A stretch of DNA of 34,554 nt from Clostridia bacterium (GTDB lineage Bacteria; Bacillota; Clostridia; Christensenellales; UBA1242): positions 110,949-145,502 of the forward strand of contig JAFVTW010000022.1 in NCBI GenBank assembly GCA_017503005.1, in the 5' to 3' direction. The position numbers and the translations under genes were made by a program. The notes below the pieces were generated by a model, which made no database searches, had not been told where the DNA came from, and worked only from the letters and a program-made list of their open reading frames with translations. Positions 1 to 7,913 of this stretch are shown piece after piece. The first letter of the stretch is position 1. Every line of letters starts with the position of its first letter.

Positions 1-2155
1 TGTTAGTTATGTAACTGACAGAACTGGGAATGTGTCTATTGCTAGACAAGAAAAGGCTAATGGAAAAACAAACACTGGTCTAATTGTAGCTGACCAAACA
101 GTTGTTACAGGCTATGTATACAAAAACGAGTATGGCCATTATCAATTCTATGCTCAAGACCAAAGAAAATACACTCAACCACTTGCAGTATTAAACAATA
201 ATTCAAAATTAGGCAACCTAGAAGGTTGTTTGGTTAGTGGTGTTATCAACGAAGTAGATACATCTGGTTCTACTATCACACTACACAAAGTTTTGGGTAG
301 AGTGGGCGACCCACTTCCAGAAACAAATGCTATCGCCCTAGAAGCAGGTATCAACCTTATACCTAGTGCTAGAATTGAAGCAGAAGTTAATGCTATACCA
401 GAATCTGTAGATATTAAAGACTACAACCTTACAGATATGAATGGTAACTATCTAAATGGTAGAGACCCTAAGAAATTTGACTATGTAGACCTAAGGGGCA
501 AGATGTTTACTACTATCGACCCATTCGATTGTAGAGATATGGACGACTCTGTGTATACCGAAATCGATGCAGACGGCAACTATGTTACATATTCTGCTAT
601 TGCCGATGTTACAGAATATATCAAACCGGGTAGCGAAATATGGAATGCTGCTCTAAAACAAGGGTTTACACTATATACACCATACAAATCATACCCTATG
701 ATTCCAGAAAAACTATCTAATGGTATACTAAGCTTAAACGAAGGCGAAGATAGACTTACACTTTGCTGCAAAACTGTAATAGATAGAAATACTGGCGAAA
801 GAATTCCAGAAAAAACACAAATTGTACAAGCTGTAATTAATAGCAAAAAGAAATATGCATATCAACAAGTTCAACAATTTGCTGATACAAACAATGTAAG
901 AGCTATAGCAAACAAAGTAGCAGTTAGAGCAAAAATTGCTGGTGGTGCAGAACCACAAACTCTAGAAGAGGCTACTGCACTTAATATCGAAGTTGCTAAT
1001 TGTATATGGAAAAGCTTTAGAAGTCGTGATGTATTAAAAGTTAATCGTAACGATGAAAAACAATTTGTACTAAGTAAAGATGGTTGCAAAGTATTAGGTA
1101 TTACTCAAAAAGAACACTTGCCTAGTATGGAAGTAATCGAAGCACTTATGATTAATACTAACGAAGCAGTAGCAGAACATACATTTACTAACAAATTAAA
1201 TTCTGTATACCGTGTACACGATCAACCAAATCTAGAAAAAGTAGAAAGATTAAGAGCAATGATGAGATTGCTTGATATCGAATTTACTGGTGGCGGAGAC
1301 AATAGAAGTTTGCAAGAACTTGTAGATAGAACTAGTGATCTACCTATATCAGATACAGTCAAAGAATTTGTTCTTCGCACTCAATCAAAAGCTAAATATT
1401 CAAACAAACCATATCCTATCGACCAATTTGGTAACGACAAAAAAGATAGAGAATGTCATAGTGCTCTAAAGAGTAAATATTACTCACATTTCACTTCTGG
1501 TATTCGTCGTATGTCTGACTTGTTGGCTCAATATACAATCAAAGAAAGTCTTCGTGGACATGGTCAACCATTTAGCGAAGAATATGCTGCACAAGTAGCT
1601 AGCTTAGTTACTAGTCTAGAATTAAATATCGCTGATGCAGAGAGAAAAATTAATGATATGTACACAGCTATTTGGGCAGAAGACCACATGAACGATGTGC
1701 TTACTTGCAAAATTTCTAATATAGGTTTAAGCTATGTAACAGTAGAAAACGAACAAACAGGTATTAGAATGTTGGTTCCTACAAACGAAATTTGCGACGG
1801 AGGTTCTGCAGACCAGTTTGGTGTTGGACTATACAATAGTCGTGGAAAATTAGTAAAGAAACTTTGTGACGAAGTAGAAGTAAAAATTTGTGGTGCAGAT
1901 AGAGTAGGTAGAGCAGTGTATGCTAGTACTGACTTAACCAAAACATACGAAAACCCATTCACTCCAGAAAAATCTATTGCAAAAACAATAGAAGATGCTC
2001 AAAATCGTAGCAAAGGAATGATAGGCAGATGGGGCAGACAACCAGGATTTACCAAGGTTGTTAAAGCTACCACAATTCCAGAGAGTCCTAGAACATTTAG
2101 AGATAAAGGCGAAAAGACCGAAGAAAAGGGAATTGACCTAGAAAGAACTTTATGA
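1..2155 (+). CDS. RNase II/RNase R-family 3'-5' exoribonuclease, 5' end cut by window
   Basis: The protein degrades RNA processively from the 3' end, using an RNB catalytic domain. A GTG at 32 opens an obvious frame, but that frame stays open to base 2 (codons VSYVTDRTGN upstream of it), so the gene begins outside the window and the GTG is probably internal. Counting from the GTG, the RNB active-site motif TIDPFDCRDMDDS at about 161-173 has the four metal-binding aspartates D163, D169, D171 and D172. The RNB body runs to about residue 540. A C-terminal S1-like RNA-binding segment follows at about 555-650, and the tail is charged. It resembles RNase R more than RNase II, but the N-terminal cold-shock region is not visible, so I give no symbol. 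A bidirectional terminator follows at once. Family assignment is firm; the subfamily is not. Confidence 0.9.
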   Translation, partial: VSYVTDRTGNVSIARQEKANGKTNTGLIVADQTVVTGYVYKNEYGHYQFYAQDQRKYTQPLAVLNNNSKLGNLEGCLVSGVINEVDTSGSTITLHKVLGRVGDPLPETNAIALEAGINLIPSARIEAEVNAIPESVDIKDYNLTDMNGNYLNGRDPKKFDYVDLRGKMFTTIDPFDCRDMDDSVYTEIDADGNYVTYSAIADVTEYIKPGSEIWNAALKQGFTLYTPYKSYPMIPEKLSNGILSLNEGEDRLTLCCKTVIDRNTGERIPEKTQIVQAVINSKKKYAYQQVQQFADTNNVRAIANKVAVRAKIAGGAEPQTLEEATALNIEVANCIWKSFRSRDVLKVNRNDEKQFVLSKDGCKVLGITQKEHLPSMEVIEALMINTNEAVAEHTFTNKLNSVYRVHDQPNLEKVERLRAMMRLLDIEFTGGGDNRSLQELVDRTSDLPISDTVKEFVLRTQSKAKYSNKPYPIDQFGNDKKDRECHSALKSKYYSHFTSGIRRMSDLLAQYTIKESLRGHGQPFSEEYAAQVASLVTSLELNIADAERKINDMYTAIWAEDHMNDVLTCKISNIGLSYVTVENEQTGIRMLVPTNEICDGGSADQFGVGLYNSRGKLVKKLCDEVEVKICGADRVGRAVYASTDLTKTYENPFTPEKSIAKTIEDAQNRSKGMIGRWGRQPGFTKVVKATTIPESPRTFRDKGEKTEEKGIDLERTL

Positions 2156-2163
2156 AAGAAATA

Positions 2164-2195
2164 AAAAAAGAGTTGGATTAGTCCAACTCTTTTTT
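2164..2195. terminator. Bidirectional intrinsic terminator
   Basis: The inverted repeat AGAGTTGGA/TCCAACTCT is flanked by an A-run on the left and a T-run on the right. It lies between two convergent genes (exonuclease on plus, ABC permease on minus) and can end both transcripts. Confidence 0.9.
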
Positions 2196-2204
2196 GTTTG
2201 TATT

Positions 2205-2981
2205 TTAGTCTATCATATTTTTCTTGAAAGAAACAAAAGACAATATCACTGTGGTAACCATAAATACAACTATAGGAATTATTCCTAGTATGGCTGTGGT
2301 GTCAAAAGCATATGTGCCACCTAGAGTTTTGGTAGCACCAGTGATGGCTCTGCCTATATATACTGATGGGTAGAATGGTAAAAACTTGCAGAATGTTTCA
2401 AAGCTCCCCATAGAGTCTAGTGGCATCCAACATCCACCCAATATTCCTGCTACAGATATAAATATAGAAGAAAATCCAGGTGCACCTTTGTCGTTAAACA
2501 GTGTACCGAACAATATCCCTGCAAATATCATTGTTATAAGTATAGGTAATTCGCTACATATTAGTAGTAGAATTTTGGTAAAAGGCACAAATGTTGTGCT
2601 AGTTATTGTTGCTAGCACAAATCCAGTTATTATACAGATAATGGTTTGACCTATTCCTACCAACAATCCCACACCAGCATATCCTAGTATAAATTGGTGA
2701 GGTTTCATAGGTGAAGAATATAGCCTTTTTAGAAACATAGTTTGCCTGTCTTTTGACACTAGTAGCGATAGTGTAAGCAGAACAAATGTGTAAGAGAACA
2801 TAATCATTGCAGGTAATAGTGATGGCATATCAAACATAGGTGTGTTGCCATTTGTGTATGTGTTTATTATTTGAAACAATATTAGCATTACTACAGGGAA
2901 TCCTAAGCAAAAAATATATAGTATAGGATCTCTAAATGTTTCTTTTAGGTTTCTTTTGAAGAAGTTAATTGTTCTATTCAT
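2205..2981 (-). CDS. ABC-2 type transporter permease
   Basis: This 258-residue integral membrane protein should form the channel of an ABC exporter with the ATPase encoded just upstream. A short cytoplasmic N-terminus (MNRTINFFKRNLKETFRDP) precedes about six hydrophobic segments, at roughly 20-40, 55-75, 103-128, 135-163, 170-190 and 230-250. This is the size and topology of ABC-2 (PF01061/PF12698-like) permeases. The ATG overlaps the end of the ATPase gene by 8 bases, and GGAGG lies inside that gene's last codons, so the two are translationally coupled. The substrate cannot be read from sequence; drug, lipid or peptide export are all usual for the family. Confidence 0.85.
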   Translation of the reverse strand: MNRTINFFKRNLKETFRDPILYIFCLGFPVVMLILFQIINTYTNGNTPMFDMPSLLPAMIMFSYTFVLLTLSLLVSKDRQTMFLKRLYSSPMKPHQFILGYAGVGLLVGIGQTIICIITGFVLATITSTTFVPFTKILLLICSELPILITMIFAGILFGTLFNDKGAPGFSSIFISVAGILGGCWMPLDSMGSFETFCKFLPFYPSVYIGRAITGATKTLGGTYAFDTTAILGIIPIVVFMVTTVILSFVSFKKNMID

Positions 2982-3693
2982 TTTCTGCCTCCACTAATTC
3001 TACAAAGGCATCTTCAAAAGATTTTTTGTTTGTAGTTTTCTTTATTTCTTCTATGGTGTCTACTTTTAAAACCTTTCCTTTAGACAATATAGCCACTCTA
3101 TCGCACAAAAATTCTATTTCTTCTAAATAATGCGATGTTAGTATAATGGTTATATTTTTCTTTAGTTTGTTTATTATTTTCCACAGTTCTCTTCTAGCAA
3201 ATACATCTAGTCCCAGTGTCGGTTCGTCCAAAAATAGTATTTGTGGCTTAGATACTAGAGCTATAGCTATAGACAGCTTTCTTTTGTAGCCTCCAGATAG
3301 TATTTTGGCACGGCTATCTAGCACTTCTTCTAGACTAAAAGTTTGGATTATATTGTCTATAATTTCAGGTGTGTTGTTGCCATAGATATTTGCAAAAAAC
3401 TCTAGATTTTCTTTTACTGTAAGGTTGTTTGCTACAGATGTTTCTTGTGGTGAAATGTCTATTATTTCTTTTATTTTGACCATATCTTTGTCTAGGTCAA
3501 ATCCATTTATAGATACTGTTCCACCAGATTTTTTGGTAAGACCACATAGTATTTTGATTAGTGTGGTTTTGCCAGCCCCGTTTACACCTAGTAGACCAAA
3601 TAATTCACCTTGTTTTATGTCTAAGCTTACATTGTCTAGAGCTAGTTTGGTTTTATATTTTTTAGATACATTATTTATAGATATTATACTCAT
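2974..3693 (-). CDS. ABC exporter ATP-binding protein
   Basis: This ATPase of 239 residues powers the adjacent ABC-2 permease. It has Walker A GVNGAGKTT (36-44), a Q-loop near SPQET (81-85), the ABC signature LSGGY (132-136), Walker B ILFLDEP (152-158) and a switch histidine in LTSHYLEE. It belongs to the CcmA/DrrA-like class of single-domain ATPases found beside ABC-2 permeases. The start lies 10 bases after the AbrB-type gene, with AGGA upstream, and the 3' end overlaps the permease gene. The three genes therefore form one operon (abrB-like, ATPase, permease) read from the promoter at 3944-3972. Confidence 0.93.
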   Translation of the reverse strand: MSIISINNVSKKYKTKLALDNVSLDIKQGELFGLLGVNGAGKTTLIKILCGLTKKSGGTVSINGFDLDKDMVKIKEIIDISPQETSVANNLTVKENLEFFANIYGNNTPEIIDNIIQTFSLEEVLDSRAKILSGGYKRKLSIAIALVSKPQILFLDEPTLGLDVFARRELWKIINKLKKNITIILTSHYLEEIEFLCDRVAILSKGKVLKVDTIEEIKKTTNKKSFEDAFVELVEAENE

Positions 3694-3703
3694 CTACTTG
3701 TCC

Positions 3704-3898
3704 TTATTTCTTTAATATTTTATCGGCAAAATTATCCATAATGTCAGCTTTTAGTATGGCTATGCCTTTGTCTTTGTCGCTAAGCACTATTACTGAGTCG
3801 CCAGGGTTTATATTAAACATATCCCTTATTTCTTTAGGAATTACAATTTGACCCTTTTCTCCTACTTTACATATTCCTACACATTTGTCTTTTGTCAT
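3704..3898 (-). CDS. AbrB/SpoVT-type DNA-binding regulator
   Basis: This small regulator has 64 residues from the ATG at 3898. I chose that start because AAGGAG sits 7 bases upstream; a longer frame opening at 3916 has no ribosome site. The sequence GKCVGICKVGEKGQIVIPKEIR-like core (here KVGEKGQIVIPKEIRDMF, NPGDSVIVL) is the swapped-hairpin AbrB fold seen in transition-state regulators and antitoxins. The C-terminal tail is short. It is first in an operon with an ABC exporter, and three ATACTT repeats overlap its promoter. It probably represses its own operon and so controls exporter expression (inference). No toxin gene is adjacent, so an antitoxin role is unlikely. Confidence 0.88.
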   Translation of the reverse strand: MTKDKCVGICKVGEKGQIVIPKEIRDMFNINPGDSVIVLSDKDKGIAILKADIMDNFADKILKK

Positions 3899-3928
3899 AA
3901 ATTTCTCCTTAAACAAGTTGGTAAAGTT

Positions 3929-3952
3929 ATACTTTTCATACTTATTATACTT
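3929..3952. repeat. Three ATACTT direct repeats, 9-base period, over abrB-like promoter
   Basis: Exact ATACTT copies start at 3929, 3938 and 3947 (plus strand). The rightmost overlaps the -10 element and the others cover the start region. Regular spacing next to a DNA-binding regulator gene suggests its operator. Confidence 0.6.
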
Positions 3953-3972
3953 TGGTGTTGAATTTAGGTCAA
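3944..3972 (-). promoter_or_regulatory. Sigma-A-type promoter of abrB-like/ABC exporter operon
   Basis: On the minus strand, -35 TTGACC (3967-3972) and -10 TATAAT (3944-3949) are separated by 17 bases. The leader is about 45 bases and ends in AAGGAG. Confidence 0.8.
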
Positions 3973-4004
3973 GAAAAAAGCCTCAACTTAGATGTTGAAG
4001 CTTT
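3973..4004 (-). terminator. Intrinsic terminator of degV
   Basis: On the minus strand, the stem AAGCUUCAAC/GUUGAGGCUU (one U-G pair) is followed by a U6 run. It lies just past the degV stop and abuts the -35 of the next operon. Confidence 0.75.
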
Positions 4005-4016
4005 TGTGTTGTATTA

Positions 4017-4877
4017 TTATTTCCACTCTTGTGTGCCGTCGTTGAAGTAAAGAATACCAAGTGTATTTTCACCACAGTGGCTAGTTACTGTAGCACCAGC
4101 AGTTGTATAGTATACTGTTTCGAATTTGCCATATTCTTCAACTGCTTTTTTAGCACTTTCTAGCATATCTTCTGTAGCACTAGAATATGTAATGAAACAC
4201 ATTGTGTGGTCAGGGTTGTTGAATTCGGCTAGGGTATCTTTAATGTAATCGTATACTACATCTTTCATTTTGCCACGATACTTTTTGTAAGAGCCCATTT
4301 TGCCTTCTTTTACTATGATTTGTGGACGAAGTTTAAGTAGGTTTGCACCAAACATAGCTAGAGCAGAGCATCTGCCACCTTTGTGTAGGTAGTCTAGTCT
4401 GTCTACTACGAAGCTAGCTTGTACATGTGGAATTCTAGCCTTTACTTTTTCTACAATTTCTTCTGCTGATATTCCTTTGTCTCTTAGGGCACAAGCATAT
4501 AATACTTCTAGACCTATGCCAGTAGATAATTCTTTAGAATCGATTACATATACATTTTCGAAGTTTTTGCTTGCATTTACAGCATTTTGGTAGCAGCTGC
4601 TCATTTCGCTAGAAATAGTAAAGTGGATAATTGCATCATATTCTTTTTTTAGTTCTTCAAAAATTTCTGTGTATGTAAATTCGTTTGTAGCACTTGTTTT
4701 TGGTAAAACTTTGTTTGCTGTTACATATTCAAAAATCATTTTTGGTGTAATGTCTACACCATCAGAGTATGTATCATCTCCTAATGTAATTGTAAGAGGG
4801 TATACTTTAATGTTGTGTTCTTTGATTTGTTCTTGAGATAGGTCTAATACACTATCACTACTAATTGCTATTTTCAT
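4017..4877 (-). CDS. DegV family fatty-acid-binding protein
   Basis: This cytoplasmic protein of 286 residues, the usual DegV length, spans the full fold. The N-terminal half begins MKIAISSDSVLDLS, with the ligand-pocket segment LPKTSATNEFTY near 58-69. A middle motif follows with VIDSKELSTGIGL and the conserved basic segment RLDYLHKGGRCS near 160-170. DegV/FakB proteins bind a fatty acid and present it to the kinase FakA for phosphorylation and entry into phospholipid synthesis. FakA is not in this window, so the partner is unknown. It is monocistronic, with its own terminator, and divergent from radC. Confidence 0.92.
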   Translation of the reverse strand: MKIAISSDSVLDLSQEQIKEHNIKVYPLTITLGDDTYSDGVDITPKMIFEYVTANKVLPKTSATNEFTYTEIFEELKKEYDAIIHFTISSEMSSCYQNAVNASKNFENVYVIDSKELSTGIGLEVLYACALRDKGISAEEIVEKVKARIPHVQASFVVDRLDYLHKGGRCSALAMFGANLLKLRPQIIVKEGKMGSYKKYRGKMKDVVYDYIKDTLAEFNNPDHTMCFITYSSATEDMLESAKKAVEEYGKFETVYYTTAGATVTSHCGENTLGILYFNDGTQEWK

Positions 4878-4913
4878 ATTATTTACATCCTATATTAATT
4901 GTTTTGTAAAAAA

Positions 4914-4934
4914 TTGTGTGTAGCGACCACACAC
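4914..4934. repeat. Hairpin with GTGTG/CACAC arms between degV and radC
   Basis: The short inverted repeat GTGTGT...ACACAC lies about 40 bases upstream of degV. On the minus strand it is followed by AATTTTTT, so it could act as a weak attenuator or as an operator. The arms are short and confidence is low. Confidence 0.35.
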
Positions 4935-5005
4935 TTCTAATTATATATTACTATATAATTTTACTGATAAATTCATTCCTGGTCAACAAGTTAAATGTGT
5001 TTTGG

Positions 5006-5034
5006 TTGATTATTTTTGTATTATTTAGTAAAAT
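5006..5034 (+). promoter_or_regulatory. Promoter of radC placing the start at or beside the ATG
   Basis: -35 TTGATT (5006-5011), a 17-base spacer and -10 TAAAAT (5029-5034) lie only 7 bases before the ATG at 5042. No Shine-Dalgarno sequence is present, so the mRNA may be leaderless. Confidence 0.55.
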
Positions 5035-5041
5035 TCAAAAG

Positions 5042-5800
5042 ATGGCAGAACAAATCCATAGTGGACATAGGTCTAGACTAAGGGAGTCTTCATACAAAAA
5101 CAATTTTCAAAATTTAGAAGAACATCAACTTTTAGAATTGTTGCTTACATATGTGATTCCTAGACGAGACACTAATCCTATAGCACATAGGTTAATAAAC
5201 TATTTCGGCAGTTTTACAGCAGTATTAGATGCTAAAATTGAGGATTTAGTAAAGATAGAAGGTGTAGGCGAGAAGACTGCAAATTTTTTGGTGAGTATCA
5301 AACATTTCTTTTATGCATATAATAAAGGCAAAGTAAAACCTGATGAATATATCAAATCTCCAGATGTGGCAGCTGCTTATGCTAATAGATACTTTAAAGG
5401 CAAAACTGTAGAAGAGTTTTATGTGGTATGTCTAGAGGCTGACTGTAAAGTAAAGCATTGTGAATTAATTAGTACTGGTTCTGTAAACAAAACTGATGTT
5501 AGTACTAGAAAGGTATTAGAGATAGCATTCAAGACTAATGCTTCTAGTGTGATGGTTATGCACAATCATCCAGAAGGTGGGCCAGAACCTAGTATGGCTG
5601 ACAACAAACTTACAAAGGTGCTTAGCACTGTGCTTGCATACAACAATATAGCATTAGTAGACCATATGATAGTATCTAAGAAGGAGTATTTTAGCTACAA
5701 ACGAAATGGTCTTATAGATGAGTACAGAGCAGAGTTTGCGAAAGAACAAGGATATCCATTTGTGATGCAAAATCCTTGTACCTATGGTGACGAAGAATAA
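5042..5800 (+). CDS. radC: RadC/JAB-domain protein (UPF0758)
   Basis: From the ATG at 5042 the protein has 252 residues. The frame extends upstream to 4916, but those 42 residues are hydrophobic and unlike the family, whereas MAEQIHSGHRSRLRE matches the expected RadC N-terminus. The N-terminal domain includes a helix-hairpin-helix IEGVGEKTA (72-80). The C-terminal JAB/MPN metalloprotease-like domain has the HNHP motif with H174, H176 and downstream D187 (HNHPEGGPEPSMAD). The classical role in recombination repair is disputed for the family, and the biochemical activity is unproven. No Shine-Dalgarno sequence precedes the ATG and the likely -10 is only 7 bases away. A bidirectional terminator follows. 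Confidence 0.93.
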   Translation: MAEQIHSGHRSRLRESSYKNNFQNLEEHQLLELLLTYVIPRRDTNPIAHRLINYFGSFTAVLDAKIEDLVKIEGVGEKTANFLVSIKHFFYAYNKGKVKPDEYIKSPDVAAAYANRYFKGKTVEEFYVVCLEADCKVKHCELISTGSVNKTDVSTRKVLEIAFKTNASSVMVMHNHPEGGPEPSMADNKLTKVLSTVLAYNNIALVDHMIVSKKEYFSYKRNGLIDEYRAEFAKEQGYPFVMQNPCTYGDEE

Positions 5801-5838
5801 AAAAGACGATTAGTTATTCATTTCTAATCGTCTTTTTT
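5799..5838. terminator. Bidirectional intrinsic terminator between radC and aspS
   Basis: Arms AAAAGACGATTAG and CTAATCGTCTTTT enclose a roughly 10-base loop, with A- and T-runs outside. It serves two convergent genes. Confidence 0.9.
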
Positions 5839-5855
5839 GTGGCTTTATATAGTCA

Positions 5856-7604
5856 TTATCTAATTTTGATGTGTACTTCACGAAGTTGTTTTTCAGTAAC
5901 ATCGCCAGGGGCATTCATCATTAGGTCTTGAGCCTTTTTGTTCATAGGGAATGCTACAACTTCTCTTATAGATTGTTCTTCTAGTAGTAACATAATCATT
6001 CTGTCTACACCAGGAGCTATACCAGCATGAGGAGGTGCACCATACTTAAATGCTGTATAAAGTGCTGAGAATTTTGTTCTAATATCTTCTTCGGTATATC
6101 CTGCAATTTCAAATGCTTTTAGCATAATGTTTACATCATGGTTTCTTACAGCACCACTACTTAATTCGATACCGTTTACTACAATGTCGTATTGATAAGC
6201 TAGTACTTCTAGTGGGTCTTTTGTTTGTAGTGCTTCTAGGCCGCCTTGTGGCATACTAAATGGGTTGTGGCTAAAGTCAATTTTGCCAGTTTCTTCATTT
6301 AGTTCGAACATAGGGAAGTCTACAATCCAGCAGAATTTGTATACACCTTTTTCGATTAGGTCTAGTCTTGTAGCAATTTCTGTACGAAGTAAGCTCATGA
6401 TTTTGTGAGTTGTTTTGTATTCGTCAGCAATAATAAATATAGAATGACCTACTTCTGCTTCACAAGCAGCTAACATAGCTTGTTTTTCTTCTTCTGTCAT
6501 AAATTTAAGAATAGGTCCTACCATTTCTTTGCCTTCGCCTACTTTTACCCATGCTAAACCTTTAGCACCGTTGTCAGTAGCAAAAGTTGTAAGTTCGTCG
6601 TAGAATCTTCTACCTTGACCTTCGCAGTTTACACTGATAGCTTTTACAGTTTTGCCCTTAAATGCACCAAAAGTGGTGTTTGCAAAAACTTGGGTAAGGT
6701 CTTTTAAGATGATAGGGTTTCTAAGGTCTGGCTTATCTGTGCCATATTTTTCGATAGATTCTTTGTAAGGAATTCTTTCAAATGGAACTTTGTCGATTTT
6801 GCTTTTACCATATTTTTCGAAGATTTTTGGAAGTACAGTTTCCATTACTTCAAATACATCTTCTTGAGTAGCAAAGCTCATTTCCATATCTAATTGGTAG
6901 AATTCACCTGGACAACGGTCAGCTCTAGCATCTTCATCTCTAAAACAAGGTGCGATTTGGAAATACTTGTCAAATCCAGAAACCATTAGTAATTGCTTGA
7001 ATTGTTGTGGAGCTTGAGGTAGGGCATAGAATTTGCCTGGGTGTAGTCTGCTAGGTACGATGTAGTCTCTAGCACCTTCTGGGCTAGATACAGTAAGGAT
7101 AGGTGTTTGAACTTCGTTGAAACCTAAATCTATCATTTCTGTTCTTAGGTCTTGAATTACTTTAGAACGAATTATGATGTTTTGTTGTACTTGTGGGTTT
7201 CTTAGGTCTAAGTATCTGTATTTTAGTCTTACATCTTCAGAAACAGATTTTGATTCGTCAATTTCGAATGGAGGTGTGGTTAGGCAAGCACCTAGTAATT
7301 CGATAGCTGTAACTTCTACTTCGATTTTACCAGTTTTTAGTTTGTCGTTTACAGTATCTTCGCTTCTAGCGATAACTGTACCACATACACTTACTACTGT
7401 TTCTTTGCATAGTTTGAAAGTAGGTTCTACTTTTAATACTAATTGTGTCATACCATAATGGTCTCTTAGGTCAATAAATGTAATACCACCATGGTCTCTA
7501 ATTGTGCTTATCCAACCAGCTAATCTTACTTCTGTGCCTACATCTTGAATAGTAAGGTCGCCACAACTTCTTGTTCTGTATTTGTTTGCTTTGATTTTGT
7601 CCAT
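5856..7604 (-). CDS. aspS: Aspartyl-tRNA synthetase, probably non-discriminating
   Basis: This class II synthetase attaches Asp to tRNA. It has 582 residues from the ATG at 7604, which has AGGAG about 11 bases upstream; a longer frame to 7700 lacks a ribosome site. Domains are an N-terminal OB anticodon-binding fold (about 1-105), the catalytic core with motif 2 (FRDEDARADRCPGEF), the bacterial GAD insertion (about 290-410) and motif 3 (GIAPGVDRM). In the OB fold the loop RDHGG carries H38. The known distinction is that His here (P. aeruginosa H31) goes with enzymes charging both tRNA-Asp and tRNA-Asn, while Leu (E. coli, B. subtilis) goes with strict enzymes. The second reported position, Gly in non-discriminating and Lys in E. 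coli, is D83 here, so residue evidence is mixed. Its leader holds an Asn-rich attenuator, supporting dual specificity. Confidence 0.96.
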   Translation of the reverse strand: MDKIKANKYRTRSCGDLTIQDVGTEVRLAGWISTIRDHGGITFIDLRDHYGMTQLVLKVEPTFKLCKETVVSVCGTVIARSEDTVNDKLKTGKIEVEVTAIELLGACLTTPPFEIDESKSVSEDVRLKYRYLDLRNPQVQQNIIIRSKVIQDLRTEMIDLGFNEVQTPILTVSSPEGARDYIVPSRLHPGKFYALPQAPQQFKQLLMVSGFDKYFQIAPCFRDEDARADRCPGEFYQLDMEMSFATQEDVFEVMETVLPKIFEKYGKSKIDKVPFERIPYKESIEKYGTDKPDLRNPIILKDLTQVFANTTFGAFKGKTVKAISVNCEGQGRRFYDELTTFATDNGAKGLAWVKVGEGKEMVGPILKFMTEEEKQAMLAACEAEVGHSIFIIADEYKTTHKIMSLLRTEIATRLDLIEKGVYKFCWIVDFPMFELNEETGKIDFSHNPFSMPQGGLEALQTKDPLEVLAYQYDIVVNGIELSSGAVRNHDVNIMLKAFEIAGYTEEDIRTKFSALYTAFKYGAPPHAGIAPGVDRMIMLLLEEQSIREVVAFPMNKKAQDLMMNAPGDVTEKQLREVHIKIR

Positions 7605-7725
7605 TTTTAAAAATTCTCCTAAAATGTGTTTAATATTTTTTAAATCACAATTTGTAAACTTATTATATCTTAATCTTTTTATTTTAATAAGCCAACTCAA
7701 ATTGCAATAGATTGATAAATTTGCT

Positions 7726-7759
7726 AAAAAAATATCGCTTAGGTTTTCCTAAGCGATAT
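7726..7759 (-). terminator. Attenuator terminator in aspS leader
   Basis: A perfect 12-base-pair stem (ATATCGCTTAGG/CCTAAGCGATAT) with a 4-base loop is followed by U6 on the minus strand. It lies about 120 bases before the aspS start codon, not after a gene. Confidence 0.85.
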
Positions 7760-7798
7760 GTTGTTTGTTTTTTAAGCATAAAAGAAGAAAACCCAAGA

Positions 7799-7858
7799 TT
7801 ATTGTGTTACGAAAAAGTTATTATTATTGTTGTCATTAACTAGAATAACTTTTGTCAT
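7799..7858 (-). CDS. aspS leader peptide MTKVILVNDNNNNNFFVTQ
   Basis: This frame of 19 codons begins with ATG at 7858 and ends with TAA at 7799-7801. AAGGAA lies about 10 bases upstream and a promoter precedes it. Residues 8-14 are NDNNNNN, i.e. six Asn codons (AAT/AAC) and one Asp. Its coding RNA can also fold on itself: AAAAGUUAUU near the start pairs with AAUAACUUUU, which includes the last Asn codons. The peptide itself probably has no function; translation speed over the Asn codons would be the signal. The triplet-rich stretch could arise from low complexity, but its fit with promoter, ribosome site and exclusive hairpins argues against chance. Confidence 0.7.
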   Translation of the reverse strand: MTKVILVNDNNNNNFFVTQ

Positions 7859-7913
7859 TGCTTTAGTTTTCCTTATTTTTTAATTTACCGCACAAATTTC
7901 ATTGTACAACTAA

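Larger units (their letters stand above)
7605..7913 (-). promoter_or_regulatory. aspS leader: Asn-codon transcription attenuator
   Basis: The gene-free gap of about 500 bases upstream of aspS holds a complete attenuator on the minus strand. In transcript order it contains a ribosome site AAGGAA (7869-7874) and a 19-codon reading frame rich in Asn (7799-7858). Antiterminator arm CUUGGGUUUUC (7787-7797) starts one base after that frame's stop. A strong terminator follows (7726-7759). The arm can pair with GAAAACCUAAG (7738-7748), which covers the terminator loop and its 3' arm, so the two structures exclude each other. A ribosome stalled in the Asn run would leave the arm free and allow read-through into aspS; one that reaches the stop would cover it and allow termination. 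No T-box signature is present. Confidence 0.75.

Noticed and set aside
580..1962. Several minus-strand frames inside the exonuclease gene
   Set aside because: They are shadows of a real coding region: Ser/Phe/Cys-rich, without ribosome sites or family motifs.
3704..3898. AbrB-type protein as an antitoxin of a toxin-antitoxin pair
   Set aside because: No toxin-sized partner gene adjoins it; the next gene is an ABC ATPase.
4916..5041. Longer radC start giving a hydrophobic 42-residue extension
   Set aside because: The extension is unlike RadC, spans the promoter, and the ATG at 5042 matches the family N-terminus.
7605..7700. Upstream extension of aspS
   Set aside because: No ribosome site; AGGAG and the family N-terminus point to 7604.
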